The notes under the pieces: model-generated
The model's input: only the letters and a program-made list of their open reading frames with translations
The model's database searches: none
Told to the model about the DNA's origin: nothing
Shown: positions 34,969-43,915 of the stretch, one piece after another
How the letters are laid out: the number at the start of each line of letters is the position of its first letter
Numbering within the stretch: position 1 is the first letter of the stretch
Origin: Halobacillus yeomjeoni
GTDB lineage: Bacteria > Bacillota > Bacilli > Bacillales > Halobacillaceae
Reading direction: 5' to 3'
Length of the DNA: 64,000 nt
NCBI RefSeq assembly: GCF_020171525.1
Contig: NZ_JAIVAI010000001.1
Location: 1,488,001 to 1,552,000, forward strand
Made by a program: the position numbers and the translations under genes

Positions 34969-35233
34969 ATATTTTCTCCCTCCTAATCGAGTATTACTCT
35001 ATCGTATGCAGGTCCATGTAAATGGATGAAAGATATTAGAATATGTGTGCTTTATTTCAATAAATGATGAAACGACCCATCACTTTTCATGAGTTTACGG
35101 AATACAATCGCATTGATAGGTGACTTTATTTGGTGATCTGCCTACTCCAATCACCTGGAGGTATCCCCCTATTGAACTTAATCTGAAAGTTTATTTGCTC
35201 TGTAATTACGCTGGTCAATAATTCTATTTTTAA
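34969..35233. other. Intergenic region upstream of yhbH
   Basis: These 265 bp separate yhbH from element copy 2. A weak sigma-E-like -10 (CATACGAT) occurs near the yhbH start without a good -35. Nothing else is recognised. Confidence 0.4.
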
Positions 35234-35703
35234 AGCTCAGTTATTGCTTGGTGTTGTTATTTCACATTTGAGCTTATAACAGCTCTTTCTGTCCTGGAAT
35301 TTGTAGGAGGCGGCTTTTTAGAATGACTCCCTTTCCGTGGGGTACCGTGAGCCTCCTCAGGGTGCGCCTTCCGGGGTCTCACGATGTACCTTCATCCCAC
35401 AGGAGTCTCGCCATTCTAAAAGGCCGCCTCTTCAAAGTAGAAGGGTGGCAAAGACCATAATCGAAGTCCGTTACACCAACTACGAACGGGATGTCAGGGA
35501 AAACAGGTAGACTCCTGCGGGACAAAGGAACCAGGTGAGACCCCGGAGAACGAAGTTCAAGGAGACTAAAGCGTTCCCCGCGGAAAGCGGACTGTTTTCC
35601 CTGACATCCCATACTCTGAGTAAATAACGGACCGGACGTCTAATCACAGACGGGAACTATTTAATAAATGTTTAAAATATCAACAACAGACTTTAACCGA
35701 GCC
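35234..35703 (-). mobile_element. MITE-like non-autonomous element, copy 2 (inverted)
   Basis: This 470-bp element lies in the opposite orientation to copy 1 and is similar along its whole length. Ends are GGCTCGGTTA and AGCTCAGTTA when read in copy 1 orientation. A perfect 8-bp target duplication ATTTTTAA flanks it at 35226-35233 and 35704-35711. It contains the same two hairpin modules, with paired changes in the outer stem of module A. It has no coding capacity. Confidence 0.82.
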
Positions 35704-35728
35704 ATTTTTAAAGAACCTTAATGAAAAA

Positions 35729-35755
35729 AGCCTGCCAGAGTACATCCGGCAGGCT
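35729..35755 (-). terminator. Terminator after odhB
   Basis: AGCCTGCC/GGCAGGCT with a short loop is followed by T on the minus strand, just past the odhB stop. Confidence 0.8.
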
Positions 35756-35764
35756 TACTGATCA

Positions 35765-37066
35765 TTATCCTTCTAATAAAAGATCATAAGGATCTTCAAT
35801 CATTTCTTTGATTCTACGCAGGAATTGAACAGCCTCTTTCCCATCCACGATACGGTGGTCATAAGAGAGGGCAATGTACATCATCGGACGAGCTTGAATC
35901 GTATCATCCGGCATGACTTTCGCGCGTTTTTCAATATTGTGTAATCCAAGAATACCTACTTGCGGGGAATTCAGGATCGGAGTTGAAAGCATGGATCCGA
36001 AGATTCCTCCGTTCGTGATAGTGAAGGATCCGCCTTGCAGATCTTCAAGCTGAAGCTCTTTGTTACGAGCTTTTGTCGCTAAATCTGCAATCCCTTTTTC
36101 AATACCGGCAAAATCCAGACGGTCCGCATCACGTACGACCGGAACAACCAATCCATCATCTGTTGAAACAGCCATCCCGATATCATAGAACTTCTTCTTC
36201 ACAATTTCGTTGCCTTGAATTTCTGCATTGATCAATGGGAACTCTTTCAATGCACCGACAGCTGCTTTCGTAAAGAAGGACATGAATCCAAGCTTGATAT
36301 CATGCTTCTTCTGGAAAGACTCTTTTCTTTCGCTGCGAAGCTTCATGACATTTGTCATATCCACTTCGTTGAATGTCGTCAACATCGCGGAGTTTTGCTG
36401 TGCATCTACAAGACGCTTAGCGATTGTCTGACGACGGCGGGACATTTTGATGCGCTCCACCGGCTTATCGAATTCTGTTTTTTCATTGTTCTGTTCTTTC
36501 TTCTTCTCTTTCTTAGGAGCTTCTTTCTTCTCCTCTTTTTGAGAACCACCTTTTGATGCTGCTTCTACATCTTCAGGACGGATGCGGCCAAGTGGGTCGC
36601 GAGCAGAAATCTCACTCAAATCAATGCCTAATTCACGTGCGCGCTTACGTGCGGCAGGAGTGGCAACGACATCTTTTTGTTTGTCATCAGAAGAAGACTG
36701 TTGCTTGGAAGAATCTTTATCTTCTTCTTTCTCCTCTGTTTCTTGCTGCTTTTTCGGCTCATCTTGTTTCGGCTCTGACTTTTCTTCTTCCTCTTCCTGA
36801 GAAGAATCGTCTTCTGAGCCTCCAGCCTCGCCATTCTCATCTACAGTAGCGATGACATCTCCGACTTCGACGTCATCTCCTTCTTCTTTCATCAATTCGG
36901 AAATTACGCCGCTTGCATCAGCATTCACTTCGACGTTTACTTTATCAGTTTCTAATTCTAAAATGGGATCGCCCTTTTTCACTTGATCCCCTTTTTTTAC
37001 CAGCCATTCTGCTATAGTACCCTCTGTGATGGATTCAGCTAATTCAGGCACCTTAATTTCCTTCAT
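35765..37066 (-). CDS. odhB: Dihydrolipoyllysine succinyltransferase, E2 component of 2-oxoglutarate dehydrogenase
   Basis: The roughly 433-residue protein starts MKEIKVPELAESITEGTIAEW. A lipoyl domain (1-77, lysine in ETDKVNVEV) is followed by an unusually long Glu/Asp/Lys/Gln linker (about 78-135), an E3-binding domain (ATPAARKRARELGIDLSEI) and the catalytic domain ending with SYDHRIVDGKEAV, whose His is catalytic. It moves succinyl groups to CoA in the TCA cycle. The upstream in-frame extension to 37162 lies inside odhA and is rejected because GGAGG sits just before the ATG at 37066. It overlaps the odhA end by 14 nt. Confidence 0.94.
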   Translation of the reverse strand: MKEIKVPELAESITEGTIAEWLVKKGDQVKKGDPILELETDKVNVEVNADASGVISELMKEEGDDVEVGDVIATVDENGEAGGSEDDSSQEEEEEKSEPKQDEPKKQQETEEKEEDKDSSKQQSSSDDKQKDVVATPAARKRARELGIDLSEISARDPLGRIRPEDVEAASKGGSQKEEKKEAPKKEKKKEQNNEKTEFDKPVERIKMSRRRQTIAKRLVDAQQNSAMLTTFNEVDMTNVMKLRSERKESFQKKHDIKLGFMSFFTKAAVGALKEFPLINAEIQGNEIVKKKFYDIGMAVSTDDGLVVPVVRDADRLDFAGIEKGIADLATKARNKELQLEDLQGGSFTITNGGIFGSMLSTPILNSPQVGILGLHNIEKRAKVMPDDTIQARPMMYIALSYDHRIVDGKEAVQFLRRIKEMIEDPYDLLLEG

Positions 37067-39920
37067 GTGAATTTCCTCCTTTAGACATCTGTAGCGCTTC
37101 GTGTATGATGCGATTCTGCTCTGTTTTATGGATGTTAGGTTCTCCAACGGAAGGAGAAGCACGGTGCGGTCTACCTACATATCTGTGAATTTGGCCGTCT
37201 TTCAGCAATTTGTGAAGAATACCTTCAACAAAGTACCAGCTGCCCATGTTTTGAGGTTCTTCCTGTACCCATACCAATTCTTCCAGGTTCGGGTACTCCT
37301 CTAACATTTTTGCAAGCTTCTCTTCAGGGAACGGATAAATTTGTTCGACCCTCACTGCATCGATCGTTTCGAAGGACTCCTCCGATTTCTCTACAGTATC
37401 TTCGATATCGACCATGATTTTCCCGCTTCCTAATAACAACGACTTCACTTTTTCTTTATCTTTATCCTTAGATAAGCCGGGCTGCTTCATTAAGGATTCG
37501 AATTTCCCTTCACTGAATCGACTTCCCTCAACCGCGACTCTTTGGTTTCTCAGCAGGCTTTTCGGTGTCATCAATACAAGTGGTCGTGCCTCTTCTTCAT
37601 TACTGATCGCCGCCTGTCTTCTCAATAAGTGGAAATATTGAGCCGAAGAAGTGACGTTTGCTACCGTCCAGTTATTTTCTGCAGCCAACTGTAGGAATCG
37701 CTCTAAGCGTGCACTGGAGTGCTCTGGTCCTTGTCCCTCGTAACCGTGCGGTAGTAAAAAGACCATATTGGACTTCTCTCCCCACTTGGCACGGCCGGCA
37801 GATACGAATTGGTCGAAAATGACCTGACCAGCGTTGGCGAAGTCTCCGAACTGTGCTTCCCAAATGACAAGCCCTTCGGGAGCCTGAACGCTGTAACCAT
37901 ATTCAAATCCGATGACTCCCGCTTCAGAAAGCGGACTGTTATGGATATCGAAAGAAGCGTTCGCCTGCTCTAACCCGTGAAGCGGGCAATATGTCTCTCC
38001 TGTTTTTACATCGTGAAGAACAAGGTGACGGTGAGCGAATGTCCCGCGTTCCGTATCCTGGCCTGTTATACGAATCGGCTTCCCGTCTTCTAAAATAGAA
38101 GCGAAGGCTAAGGCTTCTGCTGTGGCCCAATCGACTTTCTGACCATCATCCAGCATATTGCTTCGACGTTGAAGGATTTTTTCAAGCTTCTTGAATCCAT
38201 TGAAGCCTTCAGGGCGCTTAAGCATGCCTTCATTCAAGCTGCGCAGCCTGTCGATGTCGATGGCTGTTTCAATTGAATCCAATGGACGTTCGACTCCGCT
38301 TGGGCGATCTTTTACATCAGGAGAATTCGCTTCATGTTCACTCATATTGTTATAGATTTCACGAAGCTTTTTCTCATTTTCTTCTTTTATCTTATCCAGT
38401 GCTCCCTCTTCGACAACGGACTCACCCCGGAGTTGCTCTTCGAATAGAGCTGCTACTGTAGGATGATTATCGATTTCCGCATAAAGTTTCGGCTGTGTAG
38501 CCCGAGGTTCATCCATTTCGTTATGACCATAACGGCGGTAACCGATCAAGTCGATCAAAATATCTTTATGGAATTCCTGGCGATATTCATAAGCAAGAGC
38601 CATCGCAGACATACAGGAAATCGGATCATCTGCGTTAACGTGAATGACAGGAATTTCAAACCCTTTGGACAAATCACTCGCGTAGCGGGTGGATCGACCA
38701 TGTTTACGGTTGGTGGTGAAACCGACGAGGTTGTTGGCGATGATATGAACGGTACCTCCTGTACGATAACCAGGAAGATCACTCATATTCAATGTCTCAG
38801 CTACAACACCTTCACCGATGAACGCTGCATCCCCGTGTATGAGTAAACCGAATGCTTTATCTTCATCCATTTCGGCATACCCTGCACTAGTACGGTCATC
38901 TTGAGCCGCACGAGTAAACCCTTCGACTACCGGATTTACGTATTCCAGGTGAGATGGGTTATGACTCAAGGTCACGCGGGTAGCCGTTTGTTCTCCATTC
39001 TCGATTTCTTTCTGAGCTCCGAAGTGATATTTCACATCTCCTGTCCACCCGTAGTTGATACCGGTGGAACCTTCTGAAGGAACAAGTTCCTTATCAGGTG
39101 AATGGTGGAATTCAGAGAAAATCCGGTCATACGGCTTACCTAATACGTGCGCCAGAACGTTGAGGCGTCCGCGGTGGGCCATCCCCATCATGATATGTTT
39201 AATCTTATCTTGGGAAGCAGATCTTACAATATGATCGAGCATCGGCACCATCACATCAAGCCCCTCGATAGAAAAGCGTTTTTGAGCGACAAAAGTTTTC
39301 GCAAGGAAGTTTTCGAAACCTTCCACTTCAGCTAACCTTTGCAATAGCTGCTTCTTCTCATCATTACTCAAAGAGACATGGAATGACCCCATATCAACCT
39401 TGTTTTGCAGCCATTTTCTTTCATCTTCATTATGGACATGATCGAATTCGAAAGCTATGTTTCCTGCATATCTTTCCTTCAGTGTTTCAACAACCTGAAG
39501 CGCGTTTGTTAAGTTCTTAGGTGCTTCAGGCCACACCCAGGAGGCAGGAATGTTTTCCAGATCTTTTTCTGTCAGAGAATAGGTTTCCAAGTCAAGCAGG
39601 TTCGTGCTCGGCCTCTCATCATTTCCGACAGCATAAATACTTGCCCTCAAATGACCATGACGACGAATAGCCTCAACAAGTTTCAATGCTGAGGTCACTT
39701 TTGTAATATCTTTTTCAGACGTTGAAGCGACACCGTTTGATTTTTCCGGTGCAGCTGCTTTCATCCAATCTGGTGCGCCGTGCTCTTCAAACATTTCTTT
39801 CAATGAAGGATCGACAGCACTAGGATCGTTTTCAAATTGTTCATATTGTTCTTCGATATACCCCATGTTGGGGCCATGGAAGTTTTCCCAAAATCTTTCA
39901 TTGGAGCCTTGATTAGACAC
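37053..39920 (-). CDS. odhA: 2-oxoglutarate dehydrogenase E1 component
   Basis: The 955-residue thiamine-diphosphate enzyme opens with the family start NERFWENFHGPNMGYIEEQYEQF. It carries MMGMAHRGRLNVLAHVLGKPY and the TPP/metal motif GDAAFIGEGVVAETLNMSDL through IANNLVGFTTNR, and the C-terminal transketolase half. It decarboxylates 2-oxoglutarate and loads the succinyl group on OdhB. A GTG start follows GGGGG. The first gene of odhAB has a sigma-A promoter with a cre-like site between promoter and start, so glucose repression by CcpA is likely. Confidence 0.95.
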   Translation of the reverse strand: MSNQGSNERFWENFHGPNMGYIEEQYEQFENDPSAVDPSLKEMFEEHGAPDWMKAAAPEKSNGVASTSEKDITKVTSALKLVEAIRRHGHLRASIYAVGNDERPSTNLLDLETYSLTEKDLENIPASWVWPEAPKNLTNALQVVETLKERYAGNIAFEFDHVHNEDERKWLQNKVDMGSFHVSLSNDEKKQLLQRLAEVEGFENFLAKTFVAQKRFSIEGLDVMVPMLDHIVRSASQDKIKHIMMGMAHRGRLNVLAHVLGKPYDRIFSEFHHSPDKELVPSEGSTGINYGWTGDVKYHFGAQKEIENGEQTATRVTLSHNPSHLEYVNPVVEGFTRAAQDDRTSAGYAEMDEDKAFGLLIHGDAAFIGEGVVAETLNMSDLPGYRTGGTVHIIANNLVGFTTNRKHGRSTRYASDLSKGFEIPVIHVNADDPISCMSAMALAYEYRQEFHKDILIDLIGYRRYGHNEMDEPRATQPKLYAEIDNHPTVAALFEEQLRGESVVEEGALDKIKEENEKKLREIYNNMSEHEANSPDVKDRPSGVERPLDSIETAIDIDRLRSLNEGMLKRPEGFNGFKKLEKILQRRSNMLDDGQKVDWATAEALAFASILEDGKPIRITGQDTERGTFAHRHLVLHDVKTGETYCPLHGLEQANASFDIHNSPLSEAGVIGFEYGYSVQAPEGLVIWEAQFGDFANAGQVIFDQFVSAGRAKWGEKSNMVFLLPHGYEGQGPEHSSARLERFLQLAAENNWTVANVTSSAQYFHLLRRQAAISNEEEARPLVLMTPKSLLRNQRVAVEGSRFSEGKFESLMKQPGLSKDKDKEKVKSLLLGSGKIMVDIEDTVEKSEESFETIDAVRVEQIYPFPEEKLAKMLEEYPNLEELVWVQEEPQNMGSWYFVEGILHKLLKDGQIHRYVGRPHRASPSVGEPNIHKTEQNRIIHEALQMSKGGNSHEGN

Positions 39921-39958
39921 GTGTTATACCCCCAAGCAGTAATTGGCTATTATTTCTT

Positions 39959-39973
39959 CGAAAACGTTTCCAA
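39959..39973 (-). promoter_or_regulatory. Catabolite-responsive element (cre-like) for odhAB
   Basis: TTGGAAACGTTTTCG on the minus strand matches the CcpA consensus WTGNAANCGNWNNCW at all but the last specified position and is palindromic at its core. It lies just downstream of the promoter. Confidence 0.65.
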
Positions 39974-39984
39974 GTCCATCTACT

Positions 39985-40014
39985 ATTATAGAATTGAAAC
40001 GCTTACGTATTCAA
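39985..40014 (-). promoter_or_regulatory. Sigma-A promoter of odhAB
   Basis: TTGAAT, an 18-nt spacer and TATAAT lie on the minus strand about 65-95 bases upstream of odhA. A second, weaker cre-like sequence overlaps the spacer. Confidence 0.65.
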
Positions 40015-40065
40015 CAATTTTCGCTTATTTTTTCATATTTCCAGTATTGCCATTATTATAACAAT

Positions 40066-40086
40066 AAAGACGCACCAGTTGGTACG
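40066..40086 (-). terminator. Terminator after ppk
   Basis: GACGCACC/GGTACGTC forms a stem with a short loop; the minus strand continues in T-rich sequence. Confidence 0.6.
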
Positions 40087-40121
40087 TCAATATAACTTTT
40101 TTCCTTTAAAGCGACAAAAAT

Positions 40122-42224
40122 CTATTCTTCGTCCTCAAGAACCCTGTAAGCCTTGTCAAAAATCAGCAGCTGACTGTTGATTTTCCGGTCACCCTCTGTG
40201 GGTTGTACATAACGATAAGTACCATCTCCCTGCTGCTCACGGGCTTTCACGTTGTCCTTAAGCATGATGGAAAGTATTTCTTTCAGCCTGTTTTTATGGT
40301 CGGAATCAAAAACAGGAAAAAGAAGTTCGACACGTTTAACCATATTTCTCGTCATCATGTCGGCAGATGATAAGAAGAGAGAGTCCTTCCCATTATCATG
40401 GAAGTAGTAAATCCTGCTGTGTTCTAAAAACCTGCCTACGATGCTGATGACTCGTATATGGTCACTGACTCCTGGTATTCCAGGACGGAGGCAGCAGATT
40501 CCACGTACGATCAGGTCGATTTTCACCCCGGCTTGAGAAGCTTCATAGAACTTCATGATCAAACTCTTATCCGTCAAGGAATTCATTTTTGCAATGATGT
40601 GGCCATTTCCATACTGCTTTTGGTTATGAATTTCCCGTTCGATGTACTGGATGAATTTATCCCGTATTTCAAATGGGGCCATAGTTAAATGATGAAAATG
40701 AGGTTTTTCAGTGAATCCACTTAAGTAGTTGAAAAAATCAGTGGCATCAATACCAATCTCTCTCTTGGAGGTGATTATTCCCATATCAGTGTACAGCGTA
40801 GCTGTCTGGTCATTATAATTCCCTGTTCCGAGATGAACGAAACGCTCAATTTCCCCATGTTCTTTTCTCACAATCAGTGTTATTTTGCTATGAGTCTTCA
40901 AATAAGTCATCCCATAGATGACATGACAGCCTGCTTTCTCCAGTTCTTTAGCCCATTGGACATTTTTCTCTTCATCAAAACGAGCTTTCAATTCTACTAA
41001 TACTGTAACCTGCTTTCCATTTTCAGCCGCCTTTTTCAAAGCTTCGATTATGGGCGACCCTCCACTGACACGATACAGCGTCTGTTTGATGGCAAGAACA
41101 TAAGGATCTTCTGCTGCATCAGCGACTAAATCCACCACGGGTTCAAAAGATTCGTATGGATGGTGCAGAAAGATGTCTTTCTCCTTAGCTGTCTCGAAAA
41201 TATCCTCGTTCCCTTCCAAATCTCTCGGCGGCTGCGGGATCAGCTTTTCGTATATGAGATAATCTTTAAAACCGGCAAGTTTTTTATGGAAACCAAATAA
41301 AAAAGTAAGGTCGAGTGGACCACCGATTAAATATAAGTCGTCTTTATGAATCTCCAGGACCCTCAGCAGGAAATGGACGACTTTTTGATCGTACTTTTCC
41401 TCCCGGACTTCAAGGCGGACGGCAGCCCCCCATTTTCTTTTCTTCAACTCTTTCTCTATTTCCTTAAGAAGGTCGCGTGCTCCTTCCTCATGGATGGTCA
41501 TGTCTGCATTTCTTGTAATACGGAACTCTGTGATGGAATGGACCGAATATCCTTTGAAAAGCTTTTGGATGAAATGACTGATCACATCTTCCAATAGCAC
41601 GTATTCATAGGTGTTATCCTGATTGAGAGGGATGAATCGATCCAGCACCCCGGGAACTTGCACGATTGCTGTTTTTTTCACTTGATCAGTAAGGTCTAAA
41701 GCATCCTTGATGACGACCGCCAGATTGATGGATTTATTCAATAACATCGGGAATGGACGATAGGCATCGATGGCCATCGGCGTCAACACAGGGAAGATAT
41801 GCTCATCAAAATACTGTTCAAGATATATGATCTGCTCTTCTGTCAAATCTTCCATTGATAATATGGAAATTTTCTCATCCTTCAACTCCTGCTGCATGGA
41901 CTGATAGATTTCATACTGCTTGGTGATCAGCTTATGATTGATGGAAGAAATCATGTAGAGCTGCTCTTTCGGAGTCATCCCTGCTTTGTTTTCAGGCTTA
42001 TTGAACCCCGCTTTCACTTGATCTTTCAACCCCGCTACACGTACCATGAAGAATTCATCTAAGTTGGATGAACAAATGGCTAAAAACTTCATCCTCTCCA
42101 ACAGCGGATTACTCTTGTCCACTGACTCATCCAAAACCCGCTCATTGAAACCGAGCCAGCTGATTTCACGGTTGTTATAGTAGAGCGGATTGCCCAAGTC
42201 CCGTTCATTTTTTTCTGAAGACAT
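40122..42224 (-). CDS. ppk1: Polyphosphate kinase 1
   Basis: The 700-residue protein has the PPK1 N-terminal domain (NREISWLGFNERVLDE), the middle region (LHHPYESFEPVVDL) and the two PLD-like catalytic domains. These contain the His-bearing GMTYLKTHSKITLI, whose His is the phospho-acceptor, and HLGTGNYNDQTATLYTD. It polymerises the ATP gamma-phosphate into polyphosphate reversibly. It lies immediately downstream of ppx on the same strand, 68 nt apart, forming a polyphosphate operon. Confidence 0.93.
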   Translation of the reverse strand: MSSEKNERDLGNPLYYNNREISWLGFNERVLDESVDKSNPLLERMKFLAICSSNLDEFFMVRVAGLKDQVKAGFNKPENKAGMTPKEQLYMISSINHKLITKQYEIYQSMQQELKDEKISILSMEDLTEEQIIYLEQYFDEHIFPVLTPMAIDAYRPFPMLLNKSINLAVVIKDALDLTDQVKKTAIVQVPGVLDRFIPLNQDNTYEYVLLEDVISHFIQKLFKGYSVHSITEFRITRNADMTIHEEGARDLLKEIEKELKKRKWGAAVRLEVREEKYDQKVVHFLLRVLEIHKDDLYLIGGPLDLTFLFGFHKKLAGFKDYLIYEKLIPQPPRDLEGNEDIFETAKEKDIFLHHPYESFEPVVDLVADAAEDPYVLAIKQTLYRVSGGSPIIEALKKAAENGKQVTVLVELKARFDEEKNVQWAKELEKAGCHVIYGMTYLKTHSKITLIVRKEHGEIERFVHLGTGNYNDQTATLYTDMGIITSKREIGIDATDFFNYLSGFTEKPHFHHLTMAPFEIRDKFIQYIEREIHNQKQYGNGHIIAKMNSLTDKSLIMKFYEASQAGVKIDLIVRGICCLRPGIPGVSDHIRVISIVGRFLEHSRIYYFHDNGKDSLFLSSADMMTRNMVKRVELLFPVFDSDHKNRLKEILSIMLKDNVKAREQQGDGTYRYVQPTEGDRKINSQLLIFDKAYRVLEDEE

Positions 42225-42292
42225 GGAAGCACTCCCCCTTCACAATTTTGTTACTTTCCCGCCGGTCACAGGGGAACTGCACATCGGAATTC

Positions 42293-43834
42293 CTATCCCC
42301 ATTGACCATTCTTCACAAAAGAAAGCTCGACTCCTTTTTTTATAGCTTTTTCAAGATGCTTTTTTTGCTTTTCCGCCTGGTACTCCTCCGGCATCCACTC
42401 GTGATCACAATAGCAAGTGACTTGTATATCTTCTTTTTGTACATCGACATCTAAATCGGTTATGGTTCTTCTTCTCGTACTGTCAAGACTGTAGCAGAAC
42501 TTCAGAAGCGCCCCCAGAAGCCGCAGTTTCTTTCGTTCTTCTTTCAAAAACCAATCTTTATAAGGATTCATGAACTGTTTGTAAACGGTCTTATTTTTGA
42601 AAGAGGCCATCAATGCAAGCCTCAGTCGCTCTTTATGCATCAGGCCGTCAATCGTCCGGTTAGCCAGTAAATAAAATGTGTGCTGATAACTGGCTTCGCT
42701 GTCGATATATTCACCCAGATTGAAAACGTAACTGGCTCTTTTCACTTCCATCCAATCTTCTTTCCGGAGACCACCGATCCCCTTTTCCTGTAAACGATGG
42801 AACAGCTGATGAGCAAGATGCTGGATGTGATGAATTTGTTTGATATTCAAATCATAATCGGTAATCAACTCTTGGATACTTTCCTCAAGAACGCTCGGAA
42901 ATACGGACGTTCCCATATCCTTCGTCAATTGTTCATAAAAAATTCCATCTCTCAATCCTTTCCGGCTGAGAATGAAACCATCCGCTCTTATGACGTCGTA
43001 CAAAGTGTGGAAAACTTCTGTAGCTGGTAAGATGATATCGGCGCGATCTTTGGATAGTCCTTCGACTTTCTGCAGTTTTTTCATAGATAGAGTAAATAAG
43101 TAATTTTTGATGAAAGCGAGGTCGCTGTCCTTCATTTTATATTGGTGCAGTCCAGCTAAAGGATACTCCTTCAAGTTTTGATCGATCTGCACAAGGTTAC
43201 GGGCTCCTCCACCGATTCCGATCAAAGGGACATCCTTATTGGTGAGCCATGGAAGAGATTTGAATTGTGAAGTAAGGTAATGTCTCAACTCTGACATTTC
43301 CTTGTCTGAGGGAAGGTCTTTTTCAATAAAGTCCCGTTTCAGGGTCAATGCTCCGAACGGAAAACTGTGGGACTCGATTATTTTTCGATCTTTGAAATAG
43401 GTGATTTCCGTACTTCCGCCCCCGATATCCACTGTCACACCTTCGGTAATTGGAGTGGAGTTGACGACAGCCAAGTACCCATAATAAGCTTCTTCACTTT
43501 CAGACAGGATGCGCATATCGAAACCAGTTTGTTCAGATACGGAATGAATGATCTGTTCCTGGTTTTCCGCCTGCCTGATCGTTGCTGTTGCTACACATAC
43601 TTTTTCTTCTAATGTATACACATCCGCTACTTCTTTGAAGCTCTTCAGTGTATTCAACAGTACATCCAAACCTTCGTCGGATAACCGCCCGTCGTCCATC
43701 AGGTAATTTCTTAACCGGGCTACCACTTTTACGTTTTCAATTTCACGCAGCCGCCCACCATTGTCACTCATATAAATGACAAGACGCACCGTGTTGGATC
43801 CGACATCAATAATTGAATAATACCTTTTAGTCAT
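42293..43834 (-). CDS. ppx: Exopolyphosphatase (Ppx/GppA family)
   Basis: The 513-residue protein of the ASKHA fold has the phosphate-1 loop IIDVGSNTVRLVIY, the phosphate-2 loop VDIGGGSTEI and IGIGGGARNLV. A C-terminal HD-like helical domain (about 310-500) follows. It degrades polyphosphate from its ends. It precedes ppk in the same operon, so synthesis and breakdown enzymes are co-expressed. GGGAGGTGG precedes the ATG. Confidence 0.92.
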   Translation of the reverse strand: MTKRYYSIIDVGSNTVRLVIYMSDNGGRLREIENVKVVARLRNYLMDDGRLSDEGLDVLLNTLKSFKEVADVYTLEEKVCVATATIRQAENQEQIIHSVSEQTGFDMRILSESEEAYYGYLAVVNSTPITEGVTVDIGGGSTEITYFKDRKIIESHSFPFGALTLKRDFIEKDLPSDKEMSELRHYLTSQFKSLPWLTNKDVPLIGIGGGARNLVQIDQNLKEYPLAGLHQYKMKDSDLAFIKNYLFTLSMKKLQKVEGLSKDRADIILPATEVFHTLYDVIRADGFILSRKGLRDGIFYEQLTKDMGTSVFPSVLEESIQELITDYDLNIKQIHHIQHLAHQLFHRLQEKGIGGLRKEDWMEVKRASYVFNLGEYIDSEASYQHTFYLLANRTIDGLMHKERLRLALMASFKNKTVYKQFMNPYKDWFLKEERKKLRLLGALLKFCYSLDSTRRRTITDLDVDVQKEDIQVTCYCDHEWMPEEYQAEKQKKHLEKAIKKGVELSFVKNGQWG

Positions 43835-43875
43835 CGTCCCACCTCCCTTTCATTTTTTGTCATTATATCACAAGA

Positions 43876-43903
43876 AACCACCCTCCTATACGGAGGGTGG
43901 TTC
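43876..43903 (-). terminator. Terminator after prkA
   Basis: AACCACCCTCC/GGAGGGTGGTT is a perfect 11-bp stem with a 5-nt loop, though the following T run is interrupted. Confidence 0.65.
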
Positions 43904-43915
43904 ACCTTTCCCTTA

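Noticed and set aside
34969-35040. Sigma-E promoter for yhbH
   Set aside because: A -10-like CATACGAT exists, but no matching -35 at correct spacing was found; kept only as a remark.
36553-36849. Overlapping plus-strand frames inside odhB
   Set aside because: They are shadows of the low-complexity acidic linker of OdhB.
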